Shown here: positions 16,802 to 24,797 of the stretch, in pieces
Numbering within the stretch: position 1 is the first letter of the stretch
How the letters are laid out: each line of letters starts with the position of its first letter
NCBI RefSeq assembly: GCF_017377575.1
Contig: NZ_JAFREM010000011.1
Location: forward strand, 94,033-158,032
Direction of reading: 5' to 3'
Source: Candidatus Enterococcus moelleringii
GTDB lineage: Bacteria; Bacillota; Bacilli; Lactobacillales; Enterococcaceae
DNA: 64,000 nt
Notes under the pieces: generated by a model
Told to the model about the DNA's origin: nothing
Databases searched by the model: none
The model's input: only the letters and a program-made list of their open reading frames with translations
Translations under genes and position numbers: made by a program

Positions 16802-19063
16802 ATGAGAATCAAAGAAATGATGCGCCAAGAAAAAGTTAAGCCGTGGTTGCTGCAAGCACGTTTTGGAATAGAGAAAGAAAGTCAGCGAGTCGATTTAGAG
16901 GGCCATTTGGCTAAAACGGATCATCCTGACAAACTAGGCAATCGTAGTTTTCACCCATATATTCAAACCGACTTTTCGGAAACGCAGCTGGAACTAATCA
17001 CACCGGTTAGCGATTCAGCTGAGGAAGTCTTAGCTACTTTGACAGCGGTCCATGATGTGGCCCAGCGCAGTATGCCGGAAAATGAAATGATGTGGCCATT
17101 GTCCATGCCGCCAGCTTTACCGGAAAAAGAAGAGGATATCGTCATTGCCAAGTTAGAACGGCACGAAGATGTATTGTATCGTCGCTTCTTGGCTCGTGAA
17201 TATGGCAAGCGTAAGCAAATGGTGAGCGGCATCCATTTTAATTTTGAATACGGAATGGATTTAGTTAGAGAACTCTTTCAAGTCCAGGATGAGTACAAAT
17301 GCACTGAAGCCTTTAAGACAGAGTTATATATGAAGATTGCCCGCAACTTTTTACGTTATCGCTGGTTGTTAACTTATTTATTTGGTGCAACACCGATTAG
17401 TGAAGAAGGGTACTTCGTCGATGAAGAGCGCCCCAACGAACCGGTTCGCAGTATTCGTACTAGTCCTTTTGGTTATGTAAATAAACCAGATGTGCAGGTA
17501 TCCTATGCTTCTTTAGATCAATACAGTGAAGATTTAGCTGAGAACGTTGCTCAAGGTCGTTTATCAGAGGAGAAAGAATTTTACGCACCGATTCGGATGC
17601 GGGGCGGCAAAAAAGTTGCTGACTTGTTCCATACCGGCATTCGTTATGTCGAGCTACGTAATATTGACTTAAATCCTTTTGAACGAATTGGGATTAATCA
17701 AGAGGCGGTTGAATTTATCCATCTGTTCATGCTGTATTTGCTGTGGACCGATGAAAAGGCACCGGCGGATGAGTGGGTAGAAACTGGAAATAAAATCAAT
17801 GATGAAGTCTCTTTAGAGCATCCTAATCATCAAACAGCTTATATCGAAGAAGGCCGTCGTATGTTTGCTGAAATGCAGGAAATGGCGGAAGAATTAGATT
17901 TGCCGGTTGACGATCAGATAACGAATTATCAAGAATGGTTGGAAAAACCAGAGTTAACCTTGGCAGCTCGTTTGTTGAAGGCGGATGAAGCAGAAGGTCA
18001 ATCGGTTTTAGGAAAACAATTAGGTCGAGAATACTATGACATCGCCTATGCTCATCCTTACCAATTGGCAGGTTTTGCCGAAATGGAATTATCCACGCAA
18101 AATATGTTGTTTGATGCCATTCAAATGGGCTTAGAGTTCGATGTAATGGACCGCAGCGACCAGTTTGTTTTCTTGAAACATGGGGATCATAAAGAATATG
18201 TGAAAAATGGCAACATGACCAGCAAAGATACCTACATTTCACCTTTGCTGATGGAAAATAAAACGGTAACGAAGATGGTCTTGGATCAAGCTGGTTTCCG
18301 AGTGCCTTTAGGTGAAACCTTTACTTCTATTGAAAAGGCCCGCAGAGCGTACCCACGTTATGCACAACAAGCCTTTGTCATTAAGCCGAAATCTACCAAT
18401 TACGGCTTAGGGATTACTATTTTCAAAGAAGGAGCTTCGCTGGAGGATTATATTGCTGGTTTGAAGATTGCCTTTAAAGAAGACGACTCTGTATTGATTG
18501 AGGAATTCATGGAAGGAACAGAGTACCGTTTCTTTGTAATTGATCATCAAGTAAAAGCAGTTCTTCTGCGTATCCCAGCTAATGTTGTGGGAGATGGCGA
18601 GAAAACAATTAGACAGTTAGTTGAAGAAAAGAACCAAGATCCGTTGCGGGGGACTCACCACCGCTCACCGTTGGAGCTGATTCAACTAGGCGATTTGGAA
18701 AAATTAATGCTGAAGGAACAAGGCTTCACGATTAACAGTGTGCCAGAAGCTGGCCAGCAAGTCTTCTTACGGGAGAACTCCAACATTTCTACTGGTGGCG
18801 ACTCAATCGATATCACCGATGAAATGCACGAAAGCTACAAGGAGATTGCGATCGCAGCAGTGGAAGCCCTGGGTGCTGAAATTAGTGGGATTGACTTAAT
18901 TATTCCGGATAAGGACAAACCATATGAAGACAAAATGGATTACGGAATTATCGAAGCTAACTTCAACCCAGCAATGCACATGCACATCTATCCTTACGCT
19001 GGCAAAGGCCGTCGTTTGACATTGGAAGTATTGCATCTATTGTTCCCAGAACTAAATAAATAA
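16802..19063 (+). CDS. gshF: bifunctional glutathione synthetase GshF (GshAB)
   Basis: GshF joins glutamate to cysteine and then adds glycine, making glutathione in one 753-residue cytosolic enzyme. The N-terminal part (about 1-470) is a gamma-glutamylcysteine ligase with FGIEKESQRVD, SETQLELITP and VSGIHFNFE; the C-terminal part (about 490-750) is an ATP-grasp domain with FVIKPKSTNYGLGI, IEEFMEGTEYRFFVID and IEANFNPAMHMHIYPY. The fusion is typical of Enterococcus, Streptococcus agalactiae and Listeria. It stands alone between its own promoter and terminator. Confidence 0.96.
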   Translation: MRIKEMMRQEKVKPWLLQARFGIEKESQRVDLEGHLAKTDHPDKLGNRSFHPYIQTDFSETQLELITPVSDSAEEVLATLTAVHDVAQRSMPENEMMWPLSMPPALPEKEEDIVIAKLERHEDVLYRRFLAREYGKRKQMVSGIHFNFEYGMDLVRELFQVQDEYKCTEAFKTELYMKIARNFLRYRWLLTYLFGATPISEEGYFVDEERPNEPVRSIRTSPFGYVNKPDVQVSYASLDQYSEDLAENVAQGRLSEEKEFYAPIRMRGGKKVADLFHTGIRYVELRNIDLNPFERIGINQEAVEFIHLFMLYLLWTDEKAPADEWVETGNKINDEVSLEHPNHQTAYIEEGRRMFAEMQEMAEELDLPVDDQITNYQEWLEKPELTLAARLLKADEAEGQSVLGKQLGREYYDIAYAHPYQLAGFAEMELSTQNMLFDAIQMGLEFDVMDRSDQFVFLKHGDHKEYVKNGNMTSKDTYISPLLMENKTVTKMVLDQAGFRVPLGETFTSIEKARRAYPRYAQQAFVIKPKSTNYGLGITIFKEGASLEDYIAGLKIAFKEDDSVLIEEFMEGTEYRFFVIDHQVKAVLLRIPANVVGDGEKTIRQLVEEKNQDPLRGTHHRSPLELIQLGDLEKLMLKEQGFTINSVPEAGQQVFLRENSNISTGGDSIDITDEMHESYKEIAIAAVEALGAEISGIDLIIPDKDKPYEDKMDYGIIEANFNPAMHMHIYPYAGKGRRLTLEVLHLLFPELNK

Positions 19064-19068
19064 GCTTA

Positions 19069-19106
19069 AGCTCTATGTATCTTCAAGATATGTAGGGCTT
19101 TTTTTG
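19069..19106 (+). terminator. intrinsic terminator after gshF
   Basis: A long stem with several G-U pairs (AGCTCTATGTATCTT / AAGATATGTAGGGCT) is followed by seven T residues. Confidence 0.8.
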
Positions 19107-19262
19107 CCAGTCCAACTTTTCGCAGTTTAGCAAAAGTTAGAAAGATATTTAGCAATTAATCACTTATAAATCGACACGAGAAGTTTAGTAGGATGATATG
19201 CGTACGAAGATAGAATTGATTTTTCCCGGACTTGGAAAAATCAATTCCAAAAAAGGAGATAG
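19107..19262 (+). repeat. family A leader repeat, single copy before the HTH-AbrB operon
   Basis: Matches the family A units before the kimA-like gene: GCCAGTCCAACTTTTCGCAG at the 5' end, TAGTAGGATGATATGCGTAC about 80 nt later, then a perfect 14-bp hairpin (left arm 19213-19226, right arm 19234-19247) and AAAAAAGGAG. The remaining gap to 19404 holds a promoter for the downstream gene and nothing else I recognise. Confidence 0.75.
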
Positions 19263-19354
19263 CTGTCAGTCTTATTTTCTGAAATGAATACCTTAAGACA
19301 AACTATCCGCTGTAAAGGCAACTAAAGCGAACGTTTTATGTTTGTTCTGCTTGG

Positions 19355-19382
19355 TTGTTTGCCGCAAGTTTCCTGCTAAAAT
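19355..19382 (+). promoter_or_regulatory. probable promoter of the HTH-AbrB operon
   Basis: TTGTTT (19355-19360), 16 bp, TAAAAT (19377-19382), 22 bp before the start codon at 19405, so the leader would be very short. If this promoter is used, the family A copy lies upstream of it rather than in the mRNA. Confidence 0.5.
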
Positions 19383-19404
19383 AAAAGTGGGAGGTAGGAA
19401 AGAT

Positions 19405-19884
19405 ATGAAAAATCAGAAAGAGATTACCATTCAGAAGAATTTACGTTTTTTGCGAACGCAGCATAATTACACCTTAGAAGAAGCAGCTGAAAAAATCGGT
19501 GTGACGCGTCAAGCGATAGCCAAATGGGAGACCGGTGATTCGATGCCTGATTTAATCAATACCATGGCTTTGGCTAACTTATATGAAGTGACGGTGGATG
19601 ACTTAATGAGCTTTGATGAAGAAGCATCAGCCACCAAAATCCCGCCGAAGGGCAAGCACATGTTTGGTGTGGTAAAAGTCCAGGAGCGGGGACAAATAGT
19701 TATACCAAAAGAAGCGCGTGATATTTTCAATATTAAAAAAGGGGACAACTTAGTTTTATTAGGTGATGAAGATCCGGAATCATTTGGCATGGCGCTAATT
19801 CCAGCAGATTTGTTTTTAGGCTTTTCAGAACGAATGAAGGAAGAACTTGAGGGAAGGCGGAAACAGGATGGGAACCATTCTTGA
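19405..19884 (+). CDS. XRE helix-turn-helix / AbrB-fold fused transcriptional regulator
   Basis: A 159-residue protein with two DNA-binding folds: an N-terminal XRE-type helix-turn-helix (about 8-65, NLRFLRTQHNYTLEEAAEKI...TRQAIAKWETG) and a C-terminal SpoVT/AbrB swapped-hairpin (about 88-135, VVKVQERGQIVIPKEARDIF). The ATG at 19405 follows GGGAGGTAGG; an upstream extension of the frame lacks a ribosome-binding site. It overlaps the downstream ABC ATPase gene by 17 bp, so it is very likely the regulator of that transporter. The signal is unknown. Confidence 0.88.
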   Translation: MKNQKEITIQKNLRFLRTQHNYTLEEAAEKIGVTRQAIAKWETGDSMPDLINTMALANLYEVTVDDLMSFDEEASATKIPPKGKHMFGVVKVQERGQIVIPKEARDIFNIKKGDNLVLLGDEDPESFGMALIPADLFLGFSERMKEELEGRRKQDGNHS

Positions 19885-20773
19885 AACAAAGGCCTTAACT
19901 AAAGCCTATGGCAAGTTTAAAGCATTGGATCAAGTTACGGTTTGTTTAGAGCAAGGTGAAATCTATGGATTGATTGGCCAAAATGGTGCTGGGAAAACCA
20001 CCTTCATGCGGCTGATTGCTGGACTAAGCTTTCCGACAGCTGGAAGAATGACCCTTTTCGGACAACCGATTGGAAAGACGCAAACAACTGATCAACAAAT
20101 GGGTTTTATGATTGAAAATCCAGCGATCATTCGCCATTTAACTGCTAAAGAGGTCTTGCGCTATTTTGCTAAAATGAAAGGTTTAACTTGTAATGACGAG
20201 CAGTTAGACCAGCTGTTAACCAAGGTCCACTTAGCTGATACTGGTAAAAAGAAGGCCCACCAGTTTTCCTTAGGCATGAAACAACGCCTGGGCATTGCGA
20301 TCGCTTTGTTGGGAGATCCGACATTTTTGGTTTTGGATGAACCAATTAATGGGCTGGATCCTCAAGGTATGGTGGAGATTCGTGCGCTTTTGCGCCAGTT
20401 GGCTTCCGAAGGGAAAACAATCTTGTTATCCAGCCATAACTTGCCAGAGCTGTATCAAGTAGCTACTCAATATATCATTTTAAATCAAGGGAAAGTCGTG
20501 AAACAGCTGAGCCTGTTAGAATTAGAGAAACAAACTCGACACTACTTGCGAGTGGTCGTCAACGAACCTCGGCGTTTGGCCCAGGTTCTTTCAGAAATAG
20601 AGACAATCGGAAATTATGAGATCAACCATGAAGGGGAAGCCAAGCTTTTTCAGGTGGAATCAAAAGAAGATCTTTTAAAACAATTAGTCGCGCACAATGT
20701 TTGGCCGATTACTTTTGTCGAGCAGGAAGAAAGCTTGGAAAATTTCTATTTTTCTTTGATTGGAGGCAGTTAG
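19868..20773 (+). CDS. ABC transporter ATP-binding protein
   Basis: A 301-residue ABC ATPase of the antibiotic/bacteriocin-export group (CcmA/BcrA-like). Walker A GQNGAGKTT, Q-loop region MGFMIENPAI, signature FSLGMKQRLGIA, Walker B FLVLDEPINGLDP and H-switch SSHNLPE are intact. The C-terminal ~80 residues form the variable extension seen in BcrA-type ATPases. ATG 19868 is chosen over a longer frame because GAGGGAAGG lies upstream. The permease follows 1 bp after the stop codon. Substrate unknown; peptide antibiotic resistance is one possibility. Confidence 0.9.
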   Translation: MGTILETKALTKAYGKFKALDQVTVCLEQGEIYGLIGQNGAGKTTFMRLIAGLSFPTAGRMTLFGQPIGKTQTTDQQMGFMIENPAIIRHLTAKEVLRYFAKMKGLTCNDEQLDQLLTKVHLADTGKKKAHQFSLGMKQRLGIAIALLGDPTFLVLDEPINGLDPQGMVEIRALLRQLASEGKTILLSSHNLPELYQVATQYIILNQGKVVKQLSLLELEKQTRHYLRVVVNEPRRLAQVLSEIETIGNYEINHEGEAKLFQVESKEDLLKQLVAHNVWPITFVEQEESLENFYFSLIGGS

Positions 20774-20774
20774 C

Positions 20775-21560
20775 ATGATGGATTTATTGAAGGCCGATTG
20801 GTTTAAGGCCAGACACTCTCGAGTACTATATATTCTTTTTATGCTGGCTTGCATTAGCAGTTTGGTGATGTTTTTTACCGCGTATTATTTAGGGAAAACA
20901 GAGGCAGCCGCCAGTTTGATTAATTTAGCTTCTTTTTTCTCGGATCCTCAGATGGTTTCCTTGTTAGGCTGCGTTTTTGTGGGAATTTATGTTTGTCGCG
21001 ATTTTGAAGAAAAAGTAATGGAGCAGGCCATTGCCAGCGGCAAGTCGCGAGGAAAAATTGTTTTCGAAAAGGTAGTTTCTCTATTGTTCTTTATCAGCCT
21101 GTTGTATTTGCCTTACGTTTTAGGCAGTCTCGTATTGTTAGGAACTTCGATTGATTTATCGGCTTATTTACCAACAGTTCCTTTGCAGTTGGCCGCAGAA
21201 AATCAAATCTTGAATGCAGACAGCCAAACAATTGCGGGTATAGCCAAACTGCTCAGTTTAACAGTAATTAATATGGCGGCTCAATTGACGATTGCTTTAC
21301 CAATAATGTTCTTGTTGAAACGTCCGGTATCCGTGTTGGCTATATCTTATGGCACCTTGCTTCTTTTAGGACCGATAGCTTCGTTAAATGAAACGACGCA
21401 GCAAATTTTGTCCTACACTCCTTATGGGAAAGATATTAGTCAATTAACTCTTACTATGAGCAATCGTTATTTTGGAGAACGTTTAGTGATCAATTTAATT
21501 TTTGTTTTGCTGATGATTCTTGTGAGCTATGGTATCTTTCGTAAAAGTGAAGTGAAATAA
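20775..21560 (+). CDS. ABC-2 type transporter permease
   Basis: A 261-residue integral membrane protein with about six hydrophobic helices; the N-terminal pattern (DLLKADWFKARHSRVLYILF) and the cytoplasmic VCRDFEEKVMEQAIASGKSRGKIVFEK segment are typical of ABC-2 permeases encoded with BcrA-type ATPases. Start ATG 20775 has GGAGG at 20762-20766; a second ATG at 20778 is equally in frame. It is the last gene of the regulator-ATPase-permease operon. Confidence 0.87.
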   Translation: MMDLLKADWFKARHSRVLYILFMLACISSLVMFFTAYYLGKTEAAASLINLASFFSDPQMVSLLGCVFVGIYVCRDFEEKVMEQAIASGKSRGKIVFEKVVSLLFFISLLYLPYVLGSLVLLGTSIDLSAYLPTVPLQLAAENQILNADSQTIAGIAKLLSLTVINMAAQLTIALPIMFLLKRPVSVLAISYGTLLLLGPIASLNETTQQILSYTPYGKDISQLTLTMSNRYFGERLVINLIFVLLMILVSYGIFRKSEVK

Positions 21561-21659
21561 GGGTCGTTTAAGATCGTTTTTCAGCTGTTCCGGACATTTA
21601 TAACAATAGGAGCGAATATTTTGATATTATTTCTTCATCAATAGATGAGGTGAAAGATA

Positions 21660-21812
21660 ATGAAGAATCATACGATTGTGTGCTTAATATTTATGGCTCT
21701 GTTGTTAAATGTTCTTATTCCTCAACCTTACTGCTGGATAACGTTGGCTGCAGTAGTAACTGTGGGAATTGTTCTGTTTTGTTTAGCTTTAAAAAATAAA
21801 TCAAACGTGTAA
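21660..21812 (+). CDS. small membrane protein of 50 residues, unknown
   Basis: A short frame starting at ATG 21660 with GAGGTG at 21647-21652. The 50 residues are two hydrophobic segments (about 5-19 and 27-44) separated by a Pro-Gln-Pro-Tyr turn, ending in a charged tail (KNKSNV), as in small two-helix membrane proteins. Followed by a weak hairpin. I recognise no family; coding is supported only by the ribosome-binding site, the membrane pattern and the clean stop. Confidence 0.5.
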   Translation: MKNHTIVCLIFMALLLNVLIPQPYCWITLAAVVTVGIVLFCLALKNKSNV

Positions 21813-21857
21813 AAGCAGGTGCTTCTTCTAGTTAAGTTGAGCAGTTGCTTTTTTATT
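21811..21857 (+). terminator. weak terminator after the small membrane protein gene
   Basis: AAAAGCAGGTGCT pairs imperfectly with AGCAGTTGCTTTT, followed by T residues. Confidence 0.45.
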
Positions 21858-21918
21858 TGCCCTTTTCAACCCTGTAATTCACAGGTAGAATAAATAGAAG
21901 GACAGGGGGGCGTTAAGG

Positions 21919-22365
21919 TTGGAAGAGGAGATCAAAGAAGTTTTGGCTTCTAAGGATACTAAGGAGTCGCTGCAGCGCTTTAGGAAGTTGGAGGCTCGCT
22001 GTGTGGAGAGTAAGGAAATGTATCAGTATTGGCCTCTCTACTTAGCAGGTTTGCAGGGGAAGACGTCCTGCAACCGGGCCAGGAGCTTTAAATTGTTGAT
22101 GAAAACAGTTAAGTGGGATCAACAAGGGCAAATAGATCAACACTTGCCAGTTATTTTGGCTATTCTAGAAGACGAAAAGTCAATTGTGGTTCGACAGTGT
22201 GTTCCTTATTTAGAGGAGCTGCTGATTCAACGGCCTGACTTGAAGACGATAGTATTAGAGAAGCTAGCTAGTCTGAATTTAGACAAATACAAAGAAAGTA
22301 TGCAGCATTTAATCAAGCGAGATATTGAAAGCTTGGTAAATGTAGTAAAGGGAACTTCAATATGA
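21919..22365 (+). CDS. HEAT-like helical protein, unknown function
   Basis: A soluble, helix-rich protein of 148 residues. Its regular alternation (VILAILEDEKSIVVRQCVPYLEELLIQRPDL) resembles HEAT-like helical pairs. It starts at TTG 21919 after a G-rich stretch (21905-21910) and AAGG. The stop codon overlaps the start of the next gene (ATGA), so the two are translationally coupled. No catalytic motif is seen. Confidence 0.65.
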   Translation: MEEEIKEVLASKDTKESLQRFRKLEARCVESKEMYQYWPLYLAGLQGKTSCNRARSFKLLMKTVKWDQQGQIDQHLPVILAILEDEKSIVVRQCVPYLEELLIQRPDLKTIVLEKLASLNLDKYKESMQHLIKRDIESLVNVVKGTSI

Positions 22366-22697
22366 CAATTCTTTTTGGTATTGCGATTGGTTTAACAGTC
22401 GGGTGTTTCGTAGGGATAATTTTAGGAATTATTCTCAGAAATACTAAATACAAACGTGACAGAGCGCAAAACGCTCAGCAATTAAAGAAATTACTGCAAC
22501 AAATTAATCCTTACATCAATAGTGTGACCTTCATCTTGTTAGGAATTGGTTTGATTTGGACGGTTTACTATTTGATCTTAGGTATCGTTGATACGACTCA
22601 AACAGAGTTTGCCACCAATGTTTCCCAATTGATTGTCTCGGTTTTAACGGTTTTTTCTATTATTGTAGCTTTTTATCAATTTATTCGTGAACGTTGA
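22362..22697 (+). CDS. two-to-three-helix membrane protein, unknown
   Basis: A 111-residue protein with an N-terminal glycine-rich membrane helix (about 2-26), a basic linker (RNTKYKRDRAQNAQQLKKLLQ), and two further hydrophobic segments (about 50-73 and 83-106). It begins at the ATG of an ATGA overlap with the upstream helical-protein gene. No family recognised; a partner role with the upstream protein is an inference from coupling. Confidence 0.7.
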   Translation: MTILFGIAIGLTVGCFVGIILGIILRNTKYKRDRAQNAQQLKKLLQQINPYINSVTFILLGIGLIWTVYYLILGIVDTTQTEFATNVSQLIVSVLTVFSIIVAFYQFIRER

Positions 22698-22706
22698 GAA
22701 GGTAGA

Positions 22707-22928
22707 ATGGCTAATGGCGATTTCTATATTTGGCTTAATTTTATGGCTTTGTCAGGACTCTATCGAAATAAGCAGAAGATTGACACTTGTTTTGCAGGTC
22801 ATCCTCGCTTTTTAGCAATCAAAGGCTAGCATTTTGGCAATCGGTTAAATAGGAAAAATCAATATGCTTTTGCGGCAAATACAGTATTAGTTGTTTGGCT
22901 GGTAATTATTGGCTTAACTGCTGGATAA
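22707..22928 (+). pseudogene. small membrane-protein gene interrupted by an in-frame TAG
   Basis: One frame runs from ATG 22707 to TAA 22926-22928 (73 codons) with a single TAG at 22827-22829. Before the stop it encodes 40 residues beginning MANGDFYIWLNFMALSGLYR; after it, the frame continues through NRLNRKNQYAFAANTVLVVW and a hydrophobic end. The same-frame continuation with a membrane-like tail, ending just before the next gene's ribosome-binding site, suggests a nonsense mutation in a once-intact gene of about 73 residues. A 40-residue functional peptide or chance continuation remain possible. Confidence 0.5.
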
Positions 22929-22939
22929 GGAGGGGGAAA

Positions 22940-23302
22940 ATGAAACAGGACATCAATCACTTTGCTCGGATCGTTTTTTTAACGTTAATGATATTTCTGA
23001 TCATATGGCGTAGAGGACAATTTACTATTTATAGTGCTGCGGGTTTGAGTCTGCTGTTGGTCTTTTATATGCTAAGTTATGTGTTTGAACGAAAATGGCT
23101 GGTGGGGCGATACTGGCAATTAGGTATTTATTGTGCCTATTGGTTTTTAGCCGGAACCTTCTGTTCATTGGTTCTAGCGGGAAATCCCGCCTCCCTGCAA
23201 ATGATAGTACTTTACTTTGGCCTTAGCTTCATCGGTTCCGCGATTTGGTGTGCTGTTTTACCAAAGCTCTTCAGGCATCGTTTTCCGAAAAAAATCAGAT
23301 AG
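22940..23302 (+). CDS. four-helix membrane protein, unknown
   Basis: A 120-residue protein with four predicted membrane helices (about 9-23, 29-47, 60-80, 86-108) and a basic C-terminus (RHRFPKKIR). ATG 22940 follows AGGAGGGGG, a strong site; the frame extends upstream but without support. I recognise no family. It lies downstream of the interrupted gene and upstream of the GntR operon, which has its own promoter. Confidence 0.7.
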   Translation: MKQDINHFARIVFLTLMIFLIIWRRGQFTIYSAAGLSLLLVFYMLSYVFERKWLVGRYWQLGIYCAYWFLAGTFCSLVLAGNPASLQMIVLYFGLSFIGSAIWCAVLPKLFRHRFPKKIR

Positions 23303-23376
23303 GCAATTTCGAGTGTCGGCAACCTGCTGGCACTTTTTTTGTTGTGAACAAGTGACGGTCAAAAATACTATTCATA

Positions 23377-23405
23377 TTGACAACTGATATGCACTGTTAT
23401 ATACT
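23377..23405 (+). promoter_or_regulatory. strong promoter of the GntR-ABC operon
   Basis: A consensus TTGACA (23377-23382), 17 bp, TATACT (23400-23405). The direct repeat ACTGTTATATACTGTTTA around the -10 box could be where the encoded GntR protein binds; this is an inference. Confidence 0.8.
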
Positions 23406-23428
23406 GTTTACGAAAAGAGGGATGTTCA

Positions 23429-23803
23429 GTGAAACTTATTATTCAGCATTCGTCAATGACACCGATTTATGAGCAGCTGGTGGAACAAATCAAAGCAGCC
23501 ATTATTCAAGGGACTTTAAAAGAGAATGATCCGTTGCCCTCCGTCCGTTCGTTAGCCAAGGAATTGAAGATCAGTGCCTTAACTGTGAAGAAGGCTTACG
23601 ACGCGTTAGATCAGGAGGGAATGATTGCAACCGTTCATGGCAAAGGCAGTTTTGTCCGAGCGATCAATCCAACATTGAAGCGAGAAGAGCAGTTGAAGGC
23701 AACCCAAGAAGAATTGGAAGTGATTGTTAACAAAGCGCGTTTAGCCGGAATTAGTGATGAGGACTTGCAGGAATTATTTACCATCGTATTGGAGGAATCA
23801 TAA
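23429..23803 (+). CDS. GntR family regulator, YtrA subfamily
   Basis: A 124-residue short GntR protein. The N-terminal winged helix-turn-helix (about 10-78) reads MTPIYEQLVEQIKAAIIQGT, SVRSLAKELKISALTVKKAY and GMIATVHGKGSFV; the C-terminal part is a short helical dimerisation region rather than a ligand domain, the hallmark of YtrA. Such proteins usually repress their own operon with ABC transporter genes and respond to cell-wall antibiotics. The stop overlaps the ATG of the ATPase gene. Confidence 0.9.
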   Translation: MKLIIQHSSMTPIYEQLVEQIKAAIIQGTLKENDPLPSVRSLAKELKISALTVKKAYDALDQEGMIATVHGKGSFVRAINPTLKREEQLKATQEELEVIVNKARLAGISDEDLQELFTIVLEES

Positions 23804-24645
23804 TGCTTACACTAAAAAATGTACAAAAAACCTATCCGGATTTTAGTTTAAACTGTTCATTACAGATCGGTGCTGGACAAATTGTCGGTTTGGTGGGGCG
23901 CAACGGTGCCGGGAAAAGTACAACCTTTAAGATTGCTTTGGGTCTGATTTCTAGTGAACAAGGAGAAATCACTCTCTTTGATAAGCCGCTAGAAAAGGTC
24001 ACCGAGGATGACCGGCAAAAGCTGGGCGTGTCTTTGGCAGAAGCAGGGTTTAGCGAATATTTGACGATTCAAGATATTGTGCCGATGCTGGATACCTTCT
24101 ACCAATCATTCGAAAAAGACTTTTTCCAAGCAAAATGTGCTGAGTTTCAACTGCCAACAAACAAAGCAATCAAAGATTTTTCCACAGGAATGAAAGCTCG
24201 GCTAAAAGTCTTAATCGCCATTAGTCATCAAGCTTCACTGCTTATTTTAGATGAACCGACAGCCGGACTAGATGTGATTGCCCGGGAGGAAATTTTAAGT
24301 CTATTGCAGGAGTACTTGGATCAAGATGAGAGTCGCAGTATTTTAATTAGCTCTCATATTTCAAAAGACTTGGAACAGCTATGTGATTCGTTATATTTCA
24401 TTGATCAAGGTCAAATTATTTTGCAGGAAGATACAGATGTTTTATTGGGTGAATACGGCATTCTTAAAATGACAGAAGAGCAATATTATGAAGTAGACAA
24501 GGAACACATGATTGCTACTAAGAAAACCAGCTTTGGCTATCAATGTTTAACCAAACAGCGGCAATTTTATTTGGAGAATTATCCGGAAATCGTAGTGGAG
24601 AAAACCAGTATTGATGAAATTATTTTGATGATTATGGGGCGCTAG
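23803..24645 (+). CDS. ABC transporter ATP-binding protein (YtrB-like)
   Basis: A 280-residue ABC ATPase with Walker A GRNGAGKST, the signature region FSTGMKARLKVLIA (STGMK in place of SGGQ), Walker B LLILDEPTAGLDV and the H-loop ISSHISKDLE, followed by a C-terminal extension (about 205-280). It starts at ATG 23803 after GGAGGAATC, overlapping the regulator stop. The partner permease gene is 152 bp downstream, separated by a family A repeat. Confidence 0.9.
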   Translation: MLTLKNVQKTYPDFSLNCSLQIGAGQIVGLVGRNGAGKSTTFKIALGLISSEQGEITLFDKPLEKVTEDDRQKLGVSLAEAGFSEYLTIQDIVPMLDTFYQSFEKDFFQAKCAEFQLPTNKAIKDFSTGMKARLKVLIAISHQASLLILDEPTAGLDVIAREEILSLLQEYLDQDESRSILISSHISKDLEQLCDSLYFIDQGQIILQEDTDVLLGEYGILKMTEEQYYEVDKEHMIATKKTSFGYQCLTKQRQFYLENYPEIVVEKTSIDEIILMIMGR

Positions 24646-24790
24646 TTCTACTTTTCACAGTAAGTATTTGTTGGAAAGCAAATGAACTGACAATACTAGT
24701 AACGAAGAACTTAGTAGAATAGTGTGCGTGGTGAGAATCAGATTTATTTTTTCAGAGAAAAAATAAATACTTTAAAACGAAATAGGAGGG
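24642..24790 (+). repeat. family A leader repeat between ATPase and permease genes
   Basis: AGTTCTACTTTTCACAGT at 24643, TTAGTAGAATAGTGTGCGTG about 70 nt later, and a perfect 12-bp hairpin (24742-24753 with 24757-24768) followed by AGGAGGGG. Order and spacing match the units before the kimA-like gene. It begins over the last codon of the ATPase gene and splits what would otherwise be a tight operon. Confidence 0.75.
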
Positions 24791-24797
24791 GAAACGA

